Shown: piece after piece, positions 45,819 through 56,329 of the stretch | How positions within the stretch are numbered: position 1 is the stretch's first letter | Layout of the letters: every line of letters starts with the position of its first letter | From: Bemisia tabaci | Taxonomy: Eukaryota; Arthropoda; Insecta; Hemiptera; Aleyrodidae | DNA: 64,000 bases | NCBI RefSeq assembly: GCF_918797505.1 | Contig: NC_092793.1 | Coordinates: forward strand, 86,130,411 to 86,194,410 | Direction: 5' to 3' | Notes under the pieces: generated by a model | The model's input: only the letters and a program-made list of their open reading frames with translations | The model's database searches: none | What the model was told of the DNA's origin: nothing | Translations under genes and position numbers: made by a program

Positions 45819-48440
45819 GCGGGTCCGCGTCAGGTTTTACCCCGCTCTTGGATGTGGCGCGGAGAGATGGGTTTCCCACTGCGAGAAGCGCCCTCTGTCC
45901 CTCTCCCCCTGGTCCATCGGGTATGCGCAGCGCATCGCCTATCTCTTCTCTTGTCTTATCTCTATTTAACCCGCGCCGCAACATGTTCGTGTATGTGCAT
46001 GTGCATCTGTCATGCTATGCTATCCACTTTGCCCGTTGGCATGTGAATATGATTAAAGTGTAGTTCATTCTCATTCAAGTACCTGTGTAATGTAATTCGT
46101 AATTTCACAAATGTGTGGTTCGGCTCATAGATACCTACCAGTCTCATTACTATTTTGTGGATCTGTGGTTTTGTTTCGTGATGATTGGTTTGCTACCATG
46201 GGGTAAATCCTCGAAAGAACTCAATTCTATGTGCTCCTGGCTCCTTCAGAGGCCGCGAGAATTCTTTGGTTCTGTATTGTGTGTCTTTTTTCTCTTTAAT
46301 TCTCAATTGAATACACCGGTTAATGCAACTTTAAGTGCTCAGTGATTTAGAAGCCTCTGGCGTGAACATCTTCATCTGATCTTCCTAACCTAAACTGCGG
46401 TACATGGTACATAACATAACACAATCATACTCGTTGAAATCTGATTAGGAAAATTTTCTGGCTTTGTAAGTTTCCATGTGCATCAGTTATTACCTTTTAC
46501 CCAAGCTCTTTAGGAGTAATGACTGTATCTATGTTTCTCTATAGGCACTAATTCCATTGTTCTTATGGTTTTCAACAACTCCTCTTTGGTCATTATTTCA
46601 TAAGTACGTACATGGTGTTCTTCTTAAGATAGTTCATGGTAATGTCATCAAATCGTTATCACATTCAGGTAATGAGAGCAGGAAGAAAGAGCCGTAGTAG
46701 GTATTTCAGTTATAAGCAACACAGCTTGCGGCCTGACGTTTTCTTTCAGCACTGCAGGCTAGGCTCTGTTCGCGTTAGTGAACAAGAATCATTACCGAAA
46801 TTCTTAAAATGATAATGGGGCACTCATCAAAATTTAGCCCGCACACCAAAATTAAGTTGCGTCTTCTCTTAAATTGCTTCATTGAAGTATATTCCCAAGA
46901 TACAGAAGCAGTGGGAGTAGAGCCTGCTCACTAGATCAGAGTCATCGTATGTCGAGAAAAATGTCAATCTCTGCTCAGTTCTGAATCAGCACTACTTAAC
47001 AGGTTAATTCATGCAGTCAGATGGCATTTTAGGTACTGGTGGGTGGTGACAATAAACAATACTTTACTTTAGTCTCAATTTGTGATGGCTTTTGTTCTAA
47101 GCCTATAATCGCAAAGAATGCCCTTGATGAGAGTTAATCAATGCCTGTATGACGATGGATGTAAATCTATCGGTCTGTTATGTTCTGTGTTCTGTCATTT
47201 TCTCACGTTAAATCTAGTGTACTTCGGTGTGGTTTCTCCTTGAAATGGCAGCTCTTTGAGCAGAAAAATTTGATTAAGGTATTATGTCATATTCAGGGGT
47301 GTTAAAACTGGCGTGCAATATATCGCAATGATTCAGTCAAATATCTCGGCAGATTTTTGGTTCTTAGTCGATAAAGAACAACAGCCCCAGGGCATGAGCC
47401 TTAAATATAATTTAATCCATAAAATTGGCCAAATTCAGAGAAATGAAAGCAGGATCCTTTTTGGAGAAAACTTTGCATTGAATACAGTTATCGCTAACTC
47501 CATCGAATGCAAGGTTTTTTTTTTCAAAAGAGATCTTGCTTTAAATTCTCTGAATGTTGCCAATATTTTGGTTTAAAATGATTCTTCATTTTCACGGGCA
47601 ACTGTTCTTTTTTTGGGAAAAAAATTCGAGATGTGTCAAGATACTTGATTTAATCAATGCGATATTTTGCAGTCTAGTTTAACCACCCCAGAAATCATGA
47701 CAAATAACATCAATTTGAGCATTTTCACAATCCTGGAGGTAAAGAGAAGGAAATACTTAAGTACCTCAAGCAGATTGCTCAATGTGCCTGGACACAGCTA
47801 ATAGAAGACACAGATTCAGTGATCACTTTGACGATAACCATGAGTTTCTGTTTTCTTCATTACTCAAGCGAGTATGATTTTAATGGAAATGTAGGCCGAG
47901 ATTGACATCTGATATGGCAAGAATTAGGTAAAGCTAAGAAGTGTTGCAATTTTAAGAGTCAGATTACGTATTCAGAAATGATTAGGAAATGCAAGGAAAA
48001 TCAAGGATAATGGTACTATATGTAGGTAATGTAAATCAGGATCTGTAGTTACTCATCATCCTCATTGTATTAAGATCTGCTCTATTGTATGATCCGTGGC
48101 AAGTAAGATGAAGAATGATGAAATTACATCAAATCAAAATGTGAATGTCTTCTTATCAATGGACAGCTGTTCGTATAAGATTTTTAACAGAATCTGACCG
48201 TTGGATCCAAACTCAAACCAGGCAGACTTTGTTAAAATTCATTTCGCAGTTGTTGAATTCATCAGTCTACTTCGCTTGTTAAAACCACTTTGAGTTTTGC
48301 AGGTGAGTTGCATCATTTACTTATCCATTTTATGTTGCATGTCCAGAGCTCGACAAGTTAAGGTCTTCCGTTGCAGTGAAACCCATGGCATCAAGTATAT
48401 TTTAAAAGCTCATGCATACCCTCCTAATAGAATAACAAAG
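45819..48440. other. No gene recognised
   Basis: The first ~150 bp are GC-rich, the rest AT-rich. Short open frames (for example 47313-47576) have no recognisable homology or splice context. Confidence 0.35.
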
Positions 48441-48454
48441 TTTTCATCTTGCAG

Positions 48455-48494
48455 GTTTAATACGCAAGCATTTAATGATGAATCAAAATTAGGG
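48455..48494 (+). CDS. Candidate 40 bp internal exon
   Basis: A good acceptor (TTTTCATCTTGCAG) and donor (GTAAGG at 48495) delimit 40 bases with a single open frame, FNTQAFNDESKLG. It ends in phase 0. It faintly resembles the segment before the G-patch of PinX1-like proteins, but 13 residues cannot carry that call and no flanking exon was found. Confidence 0.22.
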
Positions 48495-48604
48495 GTAAGG
48501 ACCATTGAGACCATTCACCTCTTACATAGCCTAGGGAGGGAGCATTGTCAAGGAAATTTTTGGAGGGAGGGGGGTGGGGAGCAAATTCCTTATACATCTT
48601 TTAT

Positions 48605-48790
48605 AGGTATAAAATATATATTTATACCTATAATACATGTAGAAAAAAGCGCAAAGTAATATAAATTTTATACCTATAATATAGGTAGATTATAGGTATA
48701 AAATAGGTATATCTTACTCTATAGTATAAAATATATTTATAATATAAGTATGAAAAAATCTATAAAATATGTATATTATGAGTATAATAT
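48605..48790. repeat. AT-rich short palindromes
   Basis: TATAGGTATAAAATA / TATTTTATACCTATA words alternate on both strands about eight times in 185 bases, able to form many small hairpins. No coding or RNA gene was recognised. Confidence 0.7.
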
Positions 48791-49200
48791 ATGGGAGTTG
48801 TGCTACTAGGGTAAGCGAGCACAAAATTGAGTAAGTAGACTTTAGGGATGAGCAAGTTTTCAAAGCAGTTACTTGCATAGAAGGCAACATCTTTTTTAAT
48901 AATCATGGTTTCCTCCCAAGGAATGCTCGAGAAAAATGCGTTATTTCCTTTTCTAAACAATCTTTATTAAATTAGGGAGAAGGAGTGTTGTGGCATGGAA
49001 GAGGCCTGGAAAAAAAAATACTGTAAATACCCGCACCAACTTGGAGACCTCTTACATCCAACACTAGCCGCTTCCTAATTTAAAAAAGTCCGAAATGAAG
49101 AATTAACTACAAAGAAAAGTAAATGAACGGATTTTTCCCGTGCATTTCTTGGGAAAACATTAAGATTGCACGGGTCCGACCGAGATTCCACTGGGCCATG
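48791..49200. other. No feature recognised
   Basis: AT-rich sequence leading into the GC-rich candidate first exon. Confidence 0.35.
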
Positions 49201-49229
49201 AGAGGAGGCCGGCTAAACCCGCGCCAGCG

Positions 49230-49328
49230 ATGTCTCTCCGCGGCCTCTCTTGGTTGCCCGTGGGAGCGGTCTCGGGAGGCGTGCTGGACACTCTCTCCAA
49301 CCGGCTAAAGTCGCGGAACTACGAGCAG
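49230..49328 (+). CDS. Candidate first coding exon in a CpG-rich patch
   Basis: ATG at 49230 opens a 33-codon frame (MSLRGLSWLPVGAVSGGVLD and on) to a donor CAG-GTAGAG at 49329, phase 0. The surrounding 250 bp are CpG- and GC-rich, unlike neighbouring DNA, as expected for a 5' exon/promoter region. No downstream exon of matching phase was found (50603 is out of phase) and no family was recognised. Confidence 0.35.
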
Positions 49329-49852
49329 GTAGAGTCTCTCTCCCGCGCGCGTCGGAGAAACCTGATTTTTCTCCGCGCCACACGCAGGATGCGGGTTGGT
49401 TCCCAATCTTGCTAACTGGGCGGTTAGTAGCGGCGATGGAAAATTATCTCACATTTAATTGGATATCAAAACCATTTTTTTACGTTAATCAATGCACCCA
49501 CTAGGACATTTAAACGAAACGTTACGGTGAGCGGCGCGCGGTGAAAACTCAACACCTACGGGCAATAAACGTGCTACGCAAGTCATTACCGCGCTATATC
49601 TTGGCACATTCTCGTCCAATTTTCATTAGATGGGGCTTTTTCAAAAGCTATAAGTACTCAAATGTATCAAGTCTGGTGGATATATTTGTGGATTTCAATG
49701 GATTTTTCCTAGTATTCTTCAAAATAACCGAAAATTTTCAAATTGTCCAAAATTTACAACGGCAAATTATTTTCAATCGGCCGGTGAAGGGGCAAACCTC
49801 CATTGCACTGTTCTATGAAAATACAAGTTGCTTTAGCTCGGTGCGCTGATAA

Positions 49853-50412
49853 TGTTGCATGGTGTCAACAAACCCAAAATCTGATCACGGATCAAGAATT
49901 GTTGACGTCGTGCTCAGGCAGTAAAACGCAAAAATGTGCCCTGGTCATGGTGTCAACGATCACGGTGTCAACAAACAAAACAATATCTTAATTGTGAGTA
50001 AAATTAAAAAATTAAGTGTGCAGGAGAGGTTTGAGTCACGTATAGGTGGATTAGGTTAGTTTAGGACAGGACATGTACGGTTAGATTAGGTAGGTAAGGT
50101 TAAAGTTAGGTAGGGTAAGGTCGGGGAAAGTTGAGTTCTGTGAAAGTGAGTTAGGTCTTGTAAGGTAAAGTTGGGTAAGGTTGTTAGTTTAGGTTAGGTA
50201 AGATTAGGTTAGAGTAAATGACACAAGAAAAACAAGACTTAAAATTTGAAAGATGTTGTAGAGGGAAGTTTTAAGTTTCGTTAACGTCGTGATCGTTGAC
50301 ACCGTGATCATCTTTCGTAAGGGTCAGAATTTTTCATTTTTGGATGATCATGGTGTCAACAAAAACTTAGAAAAACTGTTTGTTGACACCGTAATTATTG
50401 ACACCATGCCAT
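49853..50412. mobile_element. Inverted-repeat element, iterated GTGTCAACAA
   Basis: The left end region GCATGGTGTCAACAAACCC is mirrored by GACACCATGCC at 50400-50410. GGTGTCAACAA or its complement recurs about seven times near both ends (about 49858, 49903, 49952, 49968, 50291, 50352, 50383, 50399), often with GATCACGG. The central part carries TTAGG-like sequence. No target duplication could be fixed. Non-coding. Confidence 0.6.
50040..50215. repeat. Degenerate TTAGG-like repeat tract
   Basis: About 175 bases rich in GGTTAG, TTAGGT, GTAAGGTT and AGGTTAGG words on one strand. (TTAGG)n is the ancestral insect telomere repeat; this tract is too degenerate to call an interstitial telomere and GGTTAGGTT-type simple sequence is common in insect genomes. 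Confidence 0.45.
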
Positions 50413-50602
50413 GGACCAATAGAATAAATAAGGACTCCCAACTCCCTATGCTACCCTGTGTTAAAAACCGTCAACGCGCGCTCGCAGCGAACCTGGCAGA
50501 GGGTGCGGTGAACTAACGCCGCAGCGGTCCACGATCGTACCTCTATAGTATGTTATTCCATGCAATGTTCTTTGTTTATCTATGATTTATTTATTTGTGT
50601 AG

Positions 50603-50775
50603 ATACTTTAATACATTTTACTTTCGCAAACTAATGAAATTGTATAGATACATACCTTCGGCAGAGGTCAATGCGAAAGACTTTGATTTGAAGTATCTTA
50701 TCAAAACACGAGCAAAGATGATTCAGTCAACTTCTGACGCAGAATCAAAGAGACTTGCTAATAATCAAATTAAAG
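50603..50775 (+). CDS. Candidate internal exon, unrecognised
   Basis: The acceptor TTTATTTATTTGTGTAG ends at 50602 and the donor AAAG-GTAATG follows 50775. The frame begins after one base (split codon) and gives 57 codons without stop, including KLYRYIPSAEVNAKDFDLKY and ending ESKRLANNQIK. It is highly charged, likely helical, with no membrane segment. It looks coding by composition; the family was not recognised. It sits between inverted arms (50409-51266), so transposon origin is possible. Confidence 0.4.
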
Positions 50776-50789
50776 GTAATGCTTGAAGT

Positions 50790-51180
50790 CAAGTATCTTT
50801 GATTTTGTGACACTCAGTTGATTTTTATCAGTACAACACTATTTCTCACTAAAAAGATTTCACTTAACAGAGAGGTGCCTTCGGCTAAAAGTACAATCCT
50901 GATTCCTGCTGCACACTACATACACACTTCCTTTGGCTTTCTCAACAGCAGTTGCTGCTGAGTAAAACGGTTAGAAATAACACTTCACATTAATACCAGT
51001 TTATGTACACGAAGACTGACGAAGATTGAAATGAAAATGGGAAACTTTTCACACTAAACTCTTCAAAACTGCAGGGCGACCACGAGGATACGAGGATCTA
51101 GAAACTTCTATGAGCACTACTGAGTGATAAGCCTAAATAGGTGGTGCATGGAAATATAAACAGGAAGACCCAATCATCGG
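50790..51180. other. No feature recognised
   Basis: AT-rich DNA between the exon candidate and the right inverted arm. Confidence 0.35.
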
Positions 51181-51277
51181 TTTAGTTCACTACACCCTCT
51201 GCCAGGGAGCGCTGATGTCAGCGCTAACCGGAGTTGGGGGTCCTTATTTATTCTCTTGGTCCATGACCATGCTACAT

Positions 51278-51726
51278 ACGTAATCTAGAGTACCTTTATA
51301 GACAGAGTATGGCCATTTCTGTTCCGGTTTTTCATTGGTCGCGTGAAAATGGGCTGACACGATGTTCTTACGGCCGTAAATAAACAAACAAGATGGCTGT
51401 TATCAGCAAGCAAGATTGAGGTTATGCACATCGTACATCCTCCTGTGATAAAGGTGAAAGGCGATTTAACAATGTTTTCATGTGCTTTTCGTGTGTTATT
51501 CGTAGACATGCTAGTTTAAATTGTTACTGCCGCATAATTAAAATTTTTGTCAAATTTAGCTTCTTATCGATGTTAAGGTGAGCCGCCATTTTGTTTGTTT
51601 ATTTACAGCCGTAAGAGCATCATGAAGCCTAAAAACTCGTTGACCAATCAAAAAGCGGAACAGTTTTCCTGTAGTAAAAAGATACGAATGGCCATACTCT
51701 GTCTATAAAGATACTCTAACGTAATC
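51278..51726. mobile_element. 433 bp hAT-like MITE with exact 8 bp TSD
   Basis: The element is 51286-51718, with termini TAGAGTACCTTTATAGACAG and its mirror ending ATACTCTA. It is flanked by ACGTAATC duplications (51278-51285 and 51719-51726). Inside are ATTGGTC and CAAGATGGC / GCCGCCATTTTG boxes. It shares length, end sequence and boxes with the MITE at 54775. Non-coding. Confidence 0.88.
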
Positions 51727-52180
51727 AACGCTTGTTCTGCTATCCCAACGAACTACACCTTTAGAATGGCTGACCAGTGTTAGAGACCCGGAACGTTTTG
51801 AAGTTGATATAGGTTAGGTTTACTTGGGCTCACACAGCAGGCTGCCATCTAAACCCATGTCAGACGCTGCCCACATTTTGCCGAATATTGTTGAATAAAG
51901 TGATAGCAATGAAAAGATTGCTGAACAATCGCACCTCAAAAGGTTTTCTTTACTCAAAAAATAGGAACTTTGAAAGAAAACCTCAAAAAAATGTTTACAA
52001 AGGTTGAAATTTTCACATGTAATCCTTATGGGCAAGACGCAGCAGAAATGGAGATTGAGGTTAGCTATACTTGGGCTCCCACCCCCCTCCTGCCTTCAAA
52101 AACCGGCCCATGCGCGTTACGCAGGTTTGCTATCTCGCGGCCATTCTAGAGGTGTAGTTCGTTGTGCTATCCGGAGACTT
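51727..52180. repeat. Inverted-repeat pair, ~38 bp arms
   Basis: CTGCTATCCCAACGAACTAC-ACCTTTAGAATGGCTG at 51738-51775 is mirrored at 52137-52172 with three or four changes. A direct ~35 bp repeat (GGTTAG..TACTTGGGCTC) also occurs at about 51808 and 52058. Possibly a degraded MITE; the region to 52975 shows no gene. Confidence 0.5.
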
Positions 52181-52975
52181 CGCCTCCTGGACCCCTGCGC
52201 TGTATTCGCTGTACGCGAGCATAGAGGAAAAAAAGGAGGTGTGCGCATTTCTGGTATCTCGGATTTTTTTATGACGTAGCTCGGTACGGACGAGTTTTAT
52301 AATCAATTTTCATGGAAATGGTGTCGTTTATGGAAAGGAGTCATTCTATATTAAGTGTTTGAAATTATATCAATTGAAGCAAAAAATCGAACGCTATGAT
52401 CCGTTTCTCATACTCATCGAATTTCGGATTTTAATGGAATATCGACGCCATCTTGTACCGATCTACGTCACGGGGTAAACAATCCTTAAGTTTCGAAAAC
52501 CTCCTTTATTTCTCCCAGTCATTAACTGGAGAGAACTTCCTTTCCTTCCTTTCGATCTGACCATTTGTACTATTTAAAAGTCTGGAAAAACTCGAAACGA
52601 GCAGGGGGTTGTGTCATTTTTTTTTTTTTTTTTTTTTGGATGTGTTTAAATGGGGAGTTTTATGACTATATCAAACGCTTCTTTAATGTATCATTCATAT
52701 AAACTTCGAAGGATTCTGCCTTTTTCTATTTCACTCGAGGGGAAGTGTCCCCTCCCGGACTCTCTTCCCCACCCGGTGACTGACGCTGCGCTGTGCTGAA
52801 CGGTTCAGCCTGAACCTTTCCCCTACGTCTGACCGTTCCCCACTCCTCTGTCAATCGAACCATATGCCACCGCTTACGTATTGTCGCTCGCCCACCCAGG
52901 TACCTAGCGGCCAGCGGTCAGTTGATGATGAATCTCGCTCATGCTCCTATGCAGCTACGCATTGATTACGCCAGC
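52181..52975. other. No gene recognised
   Basis: Poly-T near 52617-52636 and a moderately GC-rich patch at 52740-52900. No coding exon, RNA gene or repeat pair was recognised. Confidence 0.35.
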
Positions 52976-53497
52976 TACAGTGGACTCTCGATAATTCGAA
53001 ATTGAAGGGAATCGGCTTTTTCTTCGAATTAGCGAGGTTTCGAAATAAAGAGAGTTCGAATTAAAGAGATTCCATGTAGAAAAATTTCGAATTAGAGAGG
53101 TTCGAATTATAGAGGGAAGGCGCCATCTGAATTCGAATTATAGAGGGGCAAATGGACGGATTCACGCCTAAAGGTCTTTAGCTCAAAGGTGAAGCTCTTT
53201 CAGACACCCAGGAACATGAACAGTTGACTTCGAATTGTAGAGGGAATGTACCGTCTTATTTCGAATTATAGAGGGAGGGCCATACTTACTTCCCACATTT
53301 CGAATTACAGAGAGAATTTTCGTCGCAATTTCGAATTATAGAGGGCCAAGCCAGCTTTAAAATTTCGAATTAACGAGGGGAGAAAAATACATTGATTTTC
53401 TTCGAATTATCGAGAGATTTTCAAGGGAAACAGACTTTCCTTCGAATTAACGAGGTTTTCGAATTATCGAGGTTCGAATTATCGAGAGTCCACTGTA
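52976..53497. mobile_element. 518 bp pogo-like MITE, 16 internal TTCGAATTA copies
   Basis: The element is 52978-53495, with ends CAGTGGACTCTCGATAATTC and the exact mirror, flanked by TA (52976-52977 and 53496-53497). The end word TTCGAATTATCGAGAG is repeated inside, as TTCGAATTA(T/A/G)(A/C)GAGGG variants, about 16 times. TA target and CAGT...CTCTCGATAA ends fit pogo/Tigger-like elements. The iterated words look like multiplied transposase-binding sites (inference). Non-coding. Confidence 0.88.
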
Positions 53498-53624
53498 ATT
53501 ACTTTCTAATAATTAGAATTTCTTCGATAATAGTTTTCTTTATTTATTCGAATGTATTTTTTTCTCTGTTCTACTGTGATTTCCTTGGTTCTCTACTGTG
53601 TTTTTCCTAAATCTCTGAGTCAGA

Positions 53625-53795
53625 AATCTGAAGCACTTCGGTATGCACCGAGTACTTCAGATGAGTGACCTGAAACCTTCGGTATATACCGAACTACTTC
53701 AATTGTCTGACCCGAACCTCGGCAGATGGACCTTAACTTTTCGGATGCATGATCCGAAAACTTCAGAGATCCATATGATCTCAGCTTCGGGTTCC
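53625..53795. repeat. Tandem array of ~45 bp palindromic units
   Basis: Four consecutive units, each a short palindrome: CTTCGGTATGCACCGAGTACTTC, CTTCGGTATATACCGAAC, TTTTCGGATGCATGATCCGAAA and GAGATCCATATGATCTC. They are separated by GTGACC / TGACCCGAA / TGATCCG-like words, spacing about 40-50. Able to form a series of hairpins. Function unknown. Confidence 0.6.
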
Positions 53796-54089
53796 ATGCA
53801 CAAATTTTTTTCTCCGTGTTTCCTTTTAGGGGACGCAACTAAAATTTCAGTAAATTCTTTTCAGAAAAGTAAAGAAAAGAAAAGAAAAAAAAAGTGGCTA
53901 ACGATGGTTCCTCACCTTCATGTGGTGTTGGCTGTTTTTACTAAGTGGGAACCGTCCATTTTAAGATATAGTCTATTTCTTGCCCTGCCATTATTATTCT
54001 ACAAGTTAATTGTGGAGTGAGAATTTCATAATGTTTTCTATGAAATCTTCAAAATATAGTGATAAAAAATTTGCAACTACTACAAAATC

Positions 54090-54199
54090 GGCTCGCTCCG
54101 CGAGCCGAATGTCACTCGCGTAGCGAGTGACCGGGGGTCCAGGGGGCGTAGCCCCCGGCTAGGCGTGACGGGCGCGCGAAGCGCGCCCAGAACGGCTAG
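54090..54199 (+). mobile_element. Helitron-like 3' terminus (CTAG)
   Basis: Successive hairpins GGCTCGCTCCGCGAGCC, CACTCGCGTAGCGAGTG, GGGGGCGTAGCCCCC and GGGCGCGCGAAGCGCGCCC are followed by AGAACGG and CTAG, then T at 54200. About 110 bp match the minus-strand end at 14696-14815. It carries the terminal hairpin and CTRR signature. The 5' end and coding genes were not found. Confidence 0.68.
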
Positions 54200-54409
54200 T
54201 AAGGGAGTATAATTCCTCAAAACAAACCTACGTTTTTCATACTTCGAACTCTTGATTTTGCTGGCCAGGTTGTACCGACCTACGGCACAGAGGGTAAACT
54301 ATCCTCAAGATGCAAACACCTCCTTTTCTTCTCAATGATACGCGAGTGATTTTCCAACCCAAATTTTGCTGTCATTAATAAATACTAGGGGGCCATGCCC
54401 CCTGGCCAC

Positions 54410-54465
54410 TACGCGGCCCAACCCCCAGAGGACGCTTCGCGTTCTCTTAGGCCCGCATCGACAAA
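54410..54465. repeat. GC-rich hairpin cluster
   Basis: GGGGGCCATGCCCCC, GGCCACTACGCGGCC and AGAGGACGCTTCGCGTTCTCT lie in a row next to ACTAG. The style matches the Helitron-type ends; on the minus strand it would end ...CTAG-T but the last hairpin abuts CTAG, so the Helitron call is weak. Confidence 0.4.
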
Positions 54466-54766
54466 AGAACGACCAACAAAAAAAATGAAAAGATTTTCAT
54501 ACTTGACTCTCATTTATCCAATCTCCCTCTGGCCGGGAGCAATTGGACCAATAAGAATCGAATGAAAAACTCGGCATTTATTTCAAACTTCACGCCAAGA
54601 CTTACACGAGACGGGACGGGGCGTTTCGTCGCTTTTGGATAGTCGGTAGCAAAGGAGCATACCCCCGATTCACTTACCCTACTAACAGACCAAGATTAAA
54701 CATTTCCCGCTTACTTCAATTTTCCACTAAGTTTGAAATTCCCGCCATTTTTCATTCAGCTTTCTG

Positions 54767-55220
54767 GTCTCCTCTAGAGTCCCTTTATACCCAGAGTTAT
54801 ACGACAACTCACTTTTGGTTGGGCTGAAAGTGGCCTAAAAAAAAAATCCAATTCTGATTGGTTCTCGCTCATGGCATCACAAACGAGTGCACCAAGATGG
54901 CGGTGACTCGAATGTGAACAAAAATAATGAAAATATTACCTAATTGTGATTTATCAAGAGTAAATTGTTATTTCCATCGGTCCAAAATGAATAGATTAAG
55001 AAATTATTCACAAACCAATCTCGTTTTCTTTTTAATTGATCAATTTTGTTGATGTTGTTGTTTTTGGATGACAGACATTGCAGGATTCCTTATCCTTATT
55101 CCTCAATATCGTACATTTGGACGCACTCGTTTGTGCCTCCATGGCCAGCCAAGGCCGGCTGCCAGTCAGCTGATAATCGAGTTGTCTTAACTCTGGGTAT
55201 GAAAGGACTCTAGTCTCCTC
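54767..55220. mobile_element. 438 bp hAT-like MITE with exact 8 bp TSD
   Basis: The element is 54775-55212, with termini TAGAGTCCCTTTATACCC-AGAGTTA and near-exact mirror ending GGACTCTA. It is flanked by GTCTCCTC on both sides (54767-54774 and 55213-55220). It has ATTGGTTCTCG and CAAGATGGCGG boxes like the MITE at 51286. Non-coding. Confidence 0.9.
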
Positions 55221-55223
55221 TAG

Positions 55224-55575
55224 TATAAAAAAATCTCGGTCCTATTTTCAAAGTCTGATTACAGCGGGCTCATTCAGGGACTATCACCTGTCGATTACCG
55301 CAAAAATCATGGAAATCGGCTCAGTAGAACGCCCAAACGAACTATGACAAAAAATAAAAAATTACATTGCTTAAATGGGAGGATTCGAAACTTTACCACG
55401 TAATATAAAAAAAAAAAAACATGGGTCAAATTTTCAAAATCTAAATAAAGCGGGCTAATATCTAGAGACAATTGCATGTCGATAGCCGCAAAAATCATGA
55501 AAATCGGTTCGGTAGAACACTGGAACTAAGCGTTACCAGATACGCAAATTTAGGAGGTCTCTGAGCTTATATATA
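55224..55575. repeat. Dispersed repeat, two ~175 bp units
   Basis: Two diverged direct units (GGGCTCATTCAGGGACTATC...ATCATGGAAATCGG and GGGCTAATATCTAGAGACAA...ATCATGAAAATCGG) end AAATTTAGGAGGTCTCTGAG-CTTATATATATG. This is the uninterrupted counterpart of 38480-39425. Confidence 0.7.
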
Positions 55576-56329
55576 TGATTGCACTTCTTTAAGGACGATA
55601 TTTTTTGATATAATATTACCAGTAATTAATCGTAAATGTACGTATGTTCTTGTCATCGACTGTTCAACAATTAGTCGTATTCCATACTTGATAACTCCTG
55701 TGAAACATTCAGACTCCTTCAAAGCAAAACAACCAGTCAACTTTATTTCATGTGGATGTACCTAAGTCGCATATTTCAAAACCATACACATTTTCACCGG
55801 AATCTTAAGAGCCTCCCTCCCCTCATCGACAGTAATCCGCCCTGTTGAAACTGCGGTTCATTCTTGATTGGTCTGGTATTATAGATATTACTTCCCTGCT
55901 AAACCTATGTGTAATGTTAGGTATATACTAAGGAGTCATTTACTAGTATACCTAATGTGATATGCACATAGAATCACTTTATGCTGTAATGCTAGCAATA
56001 CACTAGCATGAAACAAGTTATACGATCATCAGTGTAATGCTAGCATTATTCATACAAGTATTAAATCAGTTACACACTCGTAAGTTTAAAACTACAAAAA
56101 CCCTCTAAAACATTTTCGGGTAAAAAATCTGGTCGAGGAAATTGACGTGTTACATCTTAACCAAAAACATTCCCTTTCACCCATTCAAGAAGGTGATACT
56201 AACTATATGAGATAGGCAAAAACCTCTCTTAAATTCTCAGGGTCCACCAAGACCAAATATGTCCAAAAACTTACTTTAGGGTTTAAAAAAAAAAAAGTAG
56301 AAAACGGGGGAAAAATTAATCCCCTAACA
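55576..56329. other. No gene recognised
   Basis: AT-rich; short repeats of GTAATGCTAGCA around 55985-56050. No gene. Confidence 0.35.

Larger units (their letters stand above)
50409..51266. repeat. 860 bp inverted-repeat pair around an exon-like ORF
   Basis: The left arm (50409-50516: CATGGACCAATAGAATAAAT, AAGGACTCCCAACTCC, GCAGAGGGTG-GGTGAACTA) is mirrored by the right arm (51184-51266). The left arm carries about 30 extra bases. The arms enclose the exon candidate at 50603. They may be ends of one element or two inverted solo MITEs. Confidence 0.6.

Noticed and set aside
49230..50775. Joining the 49230 exon to the 50603 exon as one gene
   Set aside because: The first ends in phase 0 while the second needs two bases of a split codon; the spliced frame hits a stop within three codons.
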